From Sphingomonas sp. PAMC 26605 (GTDB lineage: Bacteria; Pseudomonadota; Alphaproteobacteria; Sphingomonadales; Sphingomonadaceae), in contig NZ_JH584241.1 of the NCBI RefSeq assembly GCF_000241485.1, positions 1,706,988 to 1,770,987 of the forward strand: 64,000 nt of DNA. Direction: 5' to 3'. Made by a program: the position numbers and the translations under genes. The notes under the pieces were generated by a model that had not been told where the DNA came from, did no database searches, and saw only the letters and a list, made by a program, of their open reading frames with translations. Below, piece by piece: positions 58,518 through 64,000 of the stretch (its first letter is position 1; every line of letters begins with the position of its first letter).

Positions 58518-58919
58518 TTACCGGCAGCGCTGCCCGTCCTTCTCGATCGCGCGGCCGGCGAGCGCACCGCCGCCTGCGCCGAGCACGGTGCCGAGCGTGC
58601 GATCCCCGCGTCCCGCGATCGAGTTGCCGAGCAGCCCGCCCGCGATCGCGCCGAGGATCGTCCCCGTCTCGCCCGAGCGGCAGCGCGAGCGGTTGTAATA
58701 GCGGCGGTCGTCATAGCGGCGCCCGTCGTCGTAGCGGCGGCCATCGTCGCGATAGCCGCGGCGGTCCTGATAGCCGTCGTCGCGATTGTAGCCGTCGCGA
58801 TACGCCTGGGCATAGGCATAGCCCTGGTCGTCGTAGCGCTGCGCGGCGGCGGGAGTTGCGGCCAGACCCGAGGCGGTCATGGCAATCGCGGTGGCGGCGA
58901 GCGTAAGCGTCTTCATCAT
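58518..58919 (-). CDS. Glycine-zipper 2TM domain protein, exported
   Basis: A 133-residue protein with signal peptide (MMKTLTLAATAIAMTASGLA start, cleavage after AAAQ), a repetitive Arg/Asp/Tyr-rich middle (RRYDDGRRYDDRRYYN), and a C-terminal glycine-zipper segment GAIAGGLLGNSIAGRGDR / GTVLGAGGGALAGRAIEK. Such proteins are often outer-membrane or lipoprotein-like with unclear role. GGAGA lies 7 nt before ATG 58919. It stops where the inverted-repeat element begins. Confidence 0.85.
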   Translation of the reverse strand: MMKTLTLAATAIAMTASGLAATPAAAQRYDDQGYAYAQAYRDGYNRDDGYQDRRGYRDDGRRYDDGRRYDDRRYYNRSRCRSGETGTILGAIAGGLLGNSIAGRGDRTLGTVLGAGGGALAGRAIEKDGQRCR

Positions 58920-59069
58920 GGTGCGTCTCCTGGCAGGCGTTGATCCGATAGGGGCCGTATGGCGGATCCCCGCTGAGGCGACCCTGAATGCGCTTGTTAC
59001 CCGGCGTTCATCGCGGGGCCTGACCAAAACGCGGTTGCGCGCGCTTCGTGCCTCCCGCAGGGGCGGGGG

Positions 59070-60071
59070 ATGCGCATTATGTGGTCGGTCCTGCTGTGTT
59101 TATTCCTTGTGCCCGACTGGATGGGGGCGTCGCGGCGGCCGGTGTTCGATCCGCACTATCCCTTCCATGTCGAGCCGGTCGATCTCGTGTTCGACGATGC
59201 GCGCCCGATCAGGGTGGGCGATCTGGTGTGGCTCGGCGGGATCAAGCTGTCGAGTGGCGACCCGGCGTTCGGGGGCTTCTCCTCGCTCCATGTCGCAGGG
59301 CACCGCTTCACGCTGCTGAGCGACGGCGGCGACGTGCTGCGCTTCACGCTCGGGCACGACTGGCGCGTGCGCGACCGTAGCATCACCGCATTGCCCGACG
59401 GCCCCGGCACCGGCTGGGTCAAGCGCGACCGCGACAGCGAATCGATGAGCGTCGATCCCACGACCGGCGACGTATGGGTCGGGTTCGAGAGCTACAACCA
59501 ATTCTGGCGCTACGATGCGGGCTTCCACCGTGCGATCGCGCATGTCGCCCCGCCGGTGATGAAGAACTGGCCCGAGAATGAAGGGCCCGAGGCGATGACG
59601 CTGCTGCCCGGCGGCGGGATGGCGACGATCGACGAGACCACGCCCTGGCCGGGACAGACCGGACGCGGCGGGATCGTCTTCTATGGCGATCCGGTCACGC
59701 ACCCGCGGCGCGGCTTCCGCTTCAACTTCGTTCCGCCCGCCGGGTACGACGTGACCGACATGACGGTGCTGCCCGACGGGCGCTGGCTGATCCTCAGCCG
59801 CCGCTTCGCACAGCTGCGCTTTTCGAGCACGCTGACGATCGTCGATCCGAAGCAGGTCAAGCCCGGCGCGAGCGTGCGCGGGCGCGACATCGCGACGATC
59901 GCGGCACCGCTGCTGCACGACAATTTCGAGGGGGTCGCCGCCACGCGCGAAGCGGGCACGACGATCATCTGGCTCGTCTCGGACGACAACCAGTTCGCGC
60001 TACAGCGCAGCCTGCTGTTCAAGTTCAGGCTCGATCCGGTCGGGCATCAGCCCGACCGGAAGAAGGAATAG
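59070..60071 (+). CDS. Esterase-like activity of phytase family protein
   Basis: A 333-residue exported protein (signal peptide MRIMWSVLLCLFLVPDW) with the phytase-like beta-propeller domain: IKLSSGDPAFGGFSSLHVAG, FTLLSDGGDVLRFTL, DSESMSVDPTTGDVWVGFE, PENEGPEAMTLL and DNFEGVAATREAGT. Family members have an SGxxxxxGxxSxL start and carry repeated ExxEG patterns. The reaction is not proven. ATG 59070 is supported by the signal peptide. It converges on rpmB with 1 bp between stops. Confidence 0.83.
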   Translation: MRIMWSVLLCLFLVPDWMGASRRPVFDPHYPFHVEPVDLVFDDARPIRVGDLVWLGGIKLSSGDPAFGGFSSLHVAGHRFTLLSDGGDVLRFTLGHDWRVRDRSITALPDGPGTGWVKRDRDSESMSVDPTTGDVWVGFESYNQFWRYDAGFHRAIAHVAPPVMKNWPENEGPEAMTLLPGGGMATIDETTPWPGQTGRGGIVFYGDPVTHPRRGFRFNFVPPAGYDVTDMTVLPDGRWLILSRRFAQLRFSSTLTIVDPKQVKPGASVRGRDIATIAAPLLHDNFEGVAATREAGTTIIWLVSDDNQFALQRSLLFKFRLDPVGHQPDRKKE

Positions 60072-60072
60072 C

Positions 60073-60378
60073 TTAGGCGGCAGCCTGCGGCGCAGCGGCC
60101 GTCAGCTTCTTCGACACGTCGCGCTTGAGGCGGCGGGCGCGCAGCGAGAGCTTGTCGTCGGTCGTCTTGACCAGCCAGTTGTCGAGCCCGCCGACATGCT
60201 CGACCGAGCGCAGGCCGTGCGCCGAGACGCGCAGCTTGACGCTGGTGCCGAGCGCGTCGGAGATCAGCGTGACGTTCTGCAGGTTGGGCAGGAAGGTACG
60301 CTTGGTCTTGTTGTTCGCGTGGGAAACATTGTTACCCACCATCCGGCCCTTGCCGGTCAGTTCGCAGATGCGCGACAT
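60073..60378 (-). CDS. rpmB: 50S ribosomal protein L28
   Basis: A 101-residue large-subunit ribosomal protein: [20 protein letters not shown] at the N-terminus, [18 protein letters not shown] and [18 protein letters not shown] in the body, typical of alphaproteobacterial L28, with an Ala-rich tail. ATG 60378 is the usual start; the longer frame to 60465 is upstream leader. rpmG is not adjacent. Its stop lies 1 bp from the convergent phytase-like gene. Confidence 0.97.
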   Translation of the reverse strand: MSRICELTGKGRMVGNNVSHANNKTKRTFLPNLQNVTLISDALGTSVKLRVSAHGLRSVEHVGGLDNWLVKTTDDKLSLRARRLKRDVSKKLTAAAPQAAA

Positions 60379-60560
60379 CTTGAATTCCTGAATACCAGAT
60401 TGAGCCGTGAAGCAGCTCGTGAAGGCGGGGCGCATACCGAACACAAGGGGTTCGGTCAACCGCACACGGCGATTCGCGGGCGGTTTGGCGCGACGTGCAA
60501 CCTTCAGCAGGACGCGGCGTTGGTTACGGTAACGATTCGAATGCGCTGTTGGAGAAGATC

Positions 60561-60848
60561 ATGCGGTTTCTGTTAGCTCTGGTTGGCCTGGCGGCGCTGG
60601 TCGTGGTCGCGCTCGTCTCGCTCGGTCTGCTCAAGGTCGATACGAGGGCGGGGTCGCTGCCGTCGGTCAGCGTCAATGGCGGCAAGGCGCCCGAGGTCAG
60701 CGCGAACATGGCGACCGTCGAATTCGGTAGCGAAGACAAAGCGATCGAAGTTCCGACCGTGACCACCACGACCAAGACGATCTCGGTCCCGACGCTCCAC
60801 GTCAACAAGCCGACCGACGCCAACGGCAACAGCGTCACGACGCAGTAA
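60561..60848 (+). CDS. Small membrane-anchored hypothetical protein
   Basis: A 95-residue protein with one N-terminal hydrophobic segment (RFLLALVGLAALVVVALVSL) and a Thr/Val-rich periplasmic tail (VEVPTVTTTTKTISVPTLHV-like). I do not recognise the family. GGAGA lies 7 nt before ATG 60561, and a GTTAC-G-GTAAC palindrome is at 60523-60533 in its leader. A terminator-like hairpin follows 20 bp after its stop, so it is probably a single-gene transcript. Confidence 0.72.
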   Translation: MRFLLALVGLAALVVVALVSLGLLKVDTRAGSLPSVSVNGGKAPEVSANMATVEFGSEDKAIEVPTVTTTTKTISVPTLHVNKPTDANGNSVTTQ

Positions 60849-60868
60849 GTAGCGATCCGCTGCAAATT

Positions 60869-60904
60869 GGGGCATGGGGCGGTCGTGATCCCCATGCCCC
60901 TTTT
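60869..60904 (+). terminator. Intrinsic terminator overlapping the tadA start region
   Basis: GGGGCATGGGG (60869-60879) pairs perfectly with CCCCATGCCCC (60890-60900) over 11 bp, followed by TTTT. It would end the small upstream gene, yet its right arm contains the ATG at 60894, a candidate tadA start. Confidence 0.8.
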
Positions 60905-61334
60905 CATGCGCGCGGCGCTCGATGCCGCCGCTGCTGCTGCCGCCGCGGGCGAGGTGCCGGTCGGCGCGGTGGTGGTGCTCGACGGGCGGATCATCGCGAC
61001 CGCTGCGAACGCCCCGCGTGCGCTGCACGATCCGACCGCGCATGCCGAGATGCTGGCGATTCGCGCCGCCGCCGCGGCGATCGGCGACGACCGGCTGGAG
61101 CGGTGCGATCTATGGGTGACGCTCGAGCCGTGCGCGATGTGTGCGGGGGCGATCGCGCATGCGCGAATCGCGCGGCTCTATTACGGCGCGAGCGATGCGA
61201 AGGGCGGCGCGGTCGAGCATGGGCCGCGGTTGTTTTCGCAGGAGACGGTGCATCACCGGCCCGAGATCTTTCCGGGGATCGGCGAGGGCGAGGCGGCGGG
61301 GCTGCTCAAGACGTTCTTTGCGGAGCGGCGGTAA
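60894..61334 (+). CDS. tadA: tRNA-specific adenosine deaminase
   Basis: Deaminates A34 to inosine in tRNA-Arg(ACG). The 146-residue protein has the zinc-deaminase motifs HAEMLAI (His ligand and catalytic Glu) and LEPCAMCAGAI (two Cys ligands), and GEVPVGAVVV at the N-terminus. The start may be ATG 60894 or ATG 60906 (142 residues); the first lies in a terminator stem, so 60906 may be the true start. The C-terminal LLKTFFAERR is normal. Confidence 0.94.
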   Translation: MPLFMRAALDAAAAAAAAGEVPVGAVVVLDGRIIATAANAPRALHDPTAHAEMLAIRAAAAAIGDDRLERCDLWVTLEPCAMCAGAIAHARIARLYYGASDAKGGAVEHGPRLFSQETVHHRPEIFPGIGEGEAAGLLKTFFAERR

Positions 61335-61381
61335 GCGACGCGCGCTGTCGCCCCGCGCCGAGCCACCCGTCCGCCGCACGC

Positions 61382-61460
61382 GTCACCCCAGCGAAAGCTG
61401 GGGTCTCCCGGCAGGGGCAGTACGCCAGAACCACGAGACCCCGGCTTTCGCTGGGGTGAC
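61382..61460. repeat. REPIN-like element, GAAA-loop family, copy 2
   Basis: Inverted 26-bp arms at 61382-61407 and 61435-61460, differing at one position; the left arm is identical to the left arm of the copy at 53916-53941. Each arm folds as CCCCAGC-GAAA-GCTGGGG or a near variant. It lies between the convergent tadA and OmpA-like genes. Confidence 0.85.
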
Positions 61461-61531
61461 GGTTGGTGGGGCCGTCCGAATTCCCGCGCTCGGGTGGCGG
61501 ACGGCGTGGCGCGGCCAACCGATGCCGCGGC

Positions 61532-62212
61532 TCAGCGCAGATCGGTGTCGGCGATCGGCACGATCTTGATCTCGACGCGCCGATTCGCCGCCTGGCCGTC
61601 GGGCGTGTCGTTCGCAGCGATCGGCTGCGTCTTGCCGAAACCCATGGTGCCAAGGCGCGCGGCGTTGACCCCGCGCGCGGCGAGATAGGCCGCGACCGAT
61701 GTCGCGCGCTGCTCCGACAGCCGCTGATTATACGCGTCCGATCCGGTTGCATCGGTATGCCCATAGATATCGACGAAGGCGGCTTGATTCGCCTTGAGCA
61801 CCATCGCGATCTGGTCGAGCGTCGGCTGGAACCCCGGCGCGACCGCGTCGCTCTTATAGGCAAAGCCGAGACCCGACGGAATCGTCAGGATCAGATCGTC
61901 GCCGCGCCGCGTCACCTGCACGTCGGTGCCGGCGGTGCGGGCGCGCAATTCGGATTCCTGCTTGTCCATATAGGCGCCGATCCCCGCGCTCGGGATCCCG
62001 CCGATCCCGGCACGTACGATCTTAGCGGTACGCGTGTGTCGCCCCCCGACGATGTCGCCGAGCAGATAGTCGCCGAGCGCGCCGCCAGTCGCGCCGACCG
62101 CCGTGTCCGACGCGTGCGCCGCCGCCGGCCCGCGCTGCGTCGCGCAGGCGCCGGTCGCGAGCAGCGCGCCGAGCGCGGCGCTGGTCGCCAAGGTGCGGAG
62201 GGTCGTCGTCAT
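61532..62212 (-). CDS. OmpA family lipoprotein
   Basis: A 226-residue protein with lipobox LLATGAC (Cys about residue 23), a glycine-zipper-like segment (AVGATGGALGDYLLGDIVGG), and a C-terminal OmpA peptidoglycan-binding domain: VDIYGHTDATGSDAYNQRL, SEQRATSVAAYLAARGV and NRRVEIKIVP. It is thought to anchor the outer membrane to the cell wall. The repeat at 61382-61460 lies past its stop; the CNNM gene is divergent, 177 bp away. Confidence 0.9.
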   Translation of the reverse strand: MTTTLRTLATSAALGALLATGACATQRGPAAAHASDTAVGATGGALGDYLLGDIVGGRHTRTAKIVRAGIGGIPSAGIGAYMDKQESELRARTAGTDVQVTRRGDDLILTIPSGLGFAYKSDAVAPGFQPTLDQIAMVLKANQAAFVDIYGHTDATGSDAYNQRLSEQRATSVAAYLAARGVNAARLGTMGFGKTQPIAANDTPDGQAANRRVEIKIVPIADTDLR

Positions 62213-62389
62213 GCAGCTTTCCCTTTTTCAGCCGATGGGGCCGGTACGGGGCGTTCAACCCGGCGGATGCAGCGGTTGTTCTGGTTCCGCACCGATGTCC
62301 AGCCCCAAAGCTTCGCGACGCCGTCGCCAACAAGCGCGCGCGAGAACGGTTGTGCAATGATCCGATTCGCGCGAAAGGTGCCGGGCGCC

Positions 62390-63715
62390 ATGCCCCCGCT
62401 TCCCCCCTTTCCCTGGATCGACGTCGCGATCATCGTCGTGTTGATCATTGTCAACGGCGTCTTCGCGATGTCCGAGCTCGCGATCGTCTCGGCGCGCAAG
62501 GCGCGGCTCGAGGCGATGACGCGGGTCGGCACGCGCGGCGCCCGCACCGCGCTCGCGCTCGCCGCCGATCCCGGCAAGATCCTGTCGACGACGCAGATCG
62601 GCATCACGCTGATCGGCATCCTGTCGGGCGCCTATTCGGGCGCGAGTCTCGGCGGGCCGGTCGCGGCGCGGCTCGGGTTCCTCGGGCTCGGTCCCGAGAC
62701 GACGCAATCGATCGGCTTCGCGCTCGTCATCGGCATCACCACTTATGCCTCGCTGGTGATCGGCGAGCTCGTCCCCAAGCAGATCGCGCTGCGCGCGCCC
62801 GAGCCGCTCGCCGCGATCATGGCGGGGCCGGTGCTGCTGCTCGCGCGCGTCACCGCGCCTTTGGTGTGGCTGCTCGATTCGTCGTCGGGGCTGCTGTTCC
62901 GGCTGATGGGGCTGAAGCGCGAGAGCGAGGAGCATGTCACCGCCGAGGAACTCCATCTGATCGTCGCCGAGGCGAGCAAGTCGGGCGTGATCGAGGAGCA
63001 TGAGCGCTCGATCATCTCGGGCGTGGTGCGGCTCGCCGACCGCCCGGTACGCGAGGTGATGACGCCGCGCACCGACATCGAGTGGATCGACGCGACGATG
63101 GACGATGCCGGGATCCGCGCCGCGTTGCTCGAAGCGTCGCACAGCCGGTTGCCGGTGACCGAAGGCTCGGTCGACACGGTGATCGGCGTGGTGCAGGCGC
63201 GCGACATCGCCTCGGCGCTGCTGCGCGGCGGGGCGTTCGATCTGCGCGCGCTGATGCGGCAGGCGCCGGTCGTGCTCGACCAGATCGACGCGATGGACGC
63301 GCTCGACGCGCTGCGCCAGGCCGAGGTGCCGATGGCGCTGATCCATGACGAATACGGGCATTTTGAGGGGATCGTCACGCCCGCCGATCTGCTCGCGGCG
63401 ATCGCCGGCGAATTCGCCTCGGATGCCGACCCCGACGATGCGCCCTCGGTGGTGACGCGCGACGACGGCACGCTGCTGGTGGCGGGCAACATGGCGGCCG
63501 ATGCGCTGGCCGAGCGGCTCGGGATCGACTTGCCCGAGGGGCGCGATTACGCGACCGTCGCCGGGCTCGCGCTCGCGGTGTTCCGCCATCTGCCGGGCGA
63601 GGGCGAGAGCTTCGTCGAGCAGGGGTGGAAGTTCGAAGTGGTCGATCTCGACGGACGGCGGATCGACAAATTGCTGGTGAGCCGTGCGCGCGAAGCGGGG
63701 TTCCGGCTGGGCTAG
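62390..63715 (+). CDS. CNNM/CorC family membrane protein (HlyC/CorC, DUF21-CBS)
   Basis: A 441-residue inner-membrane protein: DUF21 domain with three or four helices (VAIIVVLIIVNGVFAMSELA, GKILSTTQIGITLIGILSGA, IGELVPKQIALR), a CBS pair (REVMTPRTDIEWIDATM; PVVLDQIDAMDALDALRQ, MALIHDEYGHFEGIVTPADL) and a C-terminal CorC_HlyC domain. Homologues handle Mg2+ or related cations; the hemolysin name is historical. ATG 62390 is chosen because the domain starts there; ATG 62357 is also in frame with no ribosome site. Confidence 0.9.
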   Translation: MPPLPPFPWIDVAIIVVLIIVNGVFAMSELAIVSARKARLEAMTRVGTRGARTALALAADPGKILSTTQIGITLIGILSGAYSGASLGGPVAARLGFLGLGPETTQSIGFALVIGITTYASLVIGELVPKQIALRAPEPLAAIMAGPVLLLARVTAPLVWLLDSSSGLLFRLMGLKRESEEHVTAEELHLIVAEASKSGVIEEHERSIISGVVRLADRPVREVMTPRTDIEWIDATMDDAGIRAALLEASHSRLPVTEGSVDTVIGVVQARDIASALLRGGAFDLRALMRQAPVVLDQIDAMDALDALRQAEVPMALIHDEYGHFEGIVTPADLLAAIAGEFASDADPDDAPSVVTRDDGTLLVAGNMAADALAERLGIDLPEGRDYATVAGLALAVFRHLPGEGESFVEQGWKFEVVDLDGRRIDKLLVSRAREAGFRLG

Positions 63716-63856
63716 CCTGCGCGCCAGCTATGGGTAGGCCAAGCGAACCCGGGCCGGACCTCGATACGACCTTCATGTTCCGCGTCGTGCTACCGCGCCG
63801 GCGGGCACGGCATCCATTGCCGCGCGCGATGGCGGGTGTGATGGGATCGCGCGGGC

Positions 63857-64000
63857 TTATCCGTGATCCGCTGGCCCGCTATCGGCAAGCGCGGTGCTGA
63901 CTGGCATCGGCTCGGCGGGTGCGATGGGAAGCTGGTCGGCGAGCGAATCGTCGGTGATCGTCACGCGCGCGCCGAGCCGGGTGATCGCGTACAGCCGCTT
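63857..64000 (-). CDS. C-terminal end of an unidentified protein, cut by window edge
   Basis: The minus-strand frame enters at base 64000 and reads KRLYAITRLGARVTITDDSL before stopping with TAA at 63859-63857; 47 residues are visible. Codon use fits the other genes, but I cannot identify the family from this fragment. Confidence 0.5.
   Translation of the reverse strand, partial: KRLYAITRLGARVTITDDSLADQLPIAPAEPMPVSTALADSGPADHG

Noticed and set aside
62357..62389. Longer CNNM protein from ATG 62357
   Set aside because: It adds 11 residues (MIRFARKVPGA) without a ribosome site; the family domain begins after ATG 62390.
63730..63900. Short plus-strand frame after the CNNM gene
   Set aside because: It is 56 residues, Arg/Pro-rich, without motifs, and overlaps the minus-strand gene end at 63857-64000.

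Overview
The window is high-GC chromosomal DNA of a Sphingomonadaceae-type alphaproteobacterium, probably Sphingomonas or a close relative. This rests on the strong GC3 bias, four large TonB-dependent receptors, the linkage of a receptor to SapC, a cupin and a tryptophan-halogenase-like enzyme, GTGA/ATGA-coupled operons, a class I PHA synthase with a phasin, and interspersed palindromic repeats. I see no rRNA, tRNA, CRISPR array, phage or plasmid function, and no intact insertion sequence.

Layout. 1-6950: vitamin B12 region. cobQ (5' truncated by the window edge) converges on a six-gene minus-strand operon (BtuB-like receptor, small membrane protein, DUF1636 protein, cobT, cobC, cobS) that sits behind a cobalamin riboswitch. 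7106-10559: a response regulator with Glu at the phospho-acceptor site and an orphan TonB receptor. 10953-13277: Hsp70-like ATPase, RNase H-like protein and GST-like protein. 13418-17616: a cNMP-domain/thioredoxin-reductase-like fusion and a GH92 mannosidase. 17766-20881: SRPBCC protein, zinc alcohol dehydrogenase, SDR and DUF4142 protein, resembling a stress cassette. 20902-33729: a carbohydrate locus with halogenase, cupin, SapC and TonB receptor on the minus strand, LacI, GPH transporter and GH3 glucosidase on the plus strand, and a second LacI. A 14-bp LacI-type operator recurs at three places in it.

33864-43981: HerA-like ATPase, TonB-like protein, thioesterase, TauE/SafE permease, aminotransferase, phaC-phaP, clpS, a Crp/Fnr regulator and murA. 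44022-53725: another TonB receptor, a PLP sulfur-amino-acid enzyme, a VOC protein, pgeF, a GNAT acetyltransferase, a MidA-type methyltransferase, lgt and an acyl-CoA ligase. 54180-64000: a molybdopterin oxidoreductase large subunit coupled to hemH, phaB, a 322-bp inverted-repeat element, a glycine-zipper protein, a phytase-like esterase, rpmB, tadA, an OmpA-like lipoprotein, a CNNM/CorC protein and the end of an unidentified gene.

How the parts work together. The B12 operon joins outer-membrane corrinoid uptake to late nucleotide-loop assembly under one riboswitch. The carbohydrate locus joins outer-membrane uptake, inner-membrane import, glucoside hydrolysis and LacI control, with three coupled accessory proteins of unclear role. 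PHA genes are split: phaC-phaP at 38.7-41.3 kb and phaB at 57.5 kb. Several intergenic gaps carry REPIN-like palindromes, and one appears to have displaced the start of the MidA-family gene.
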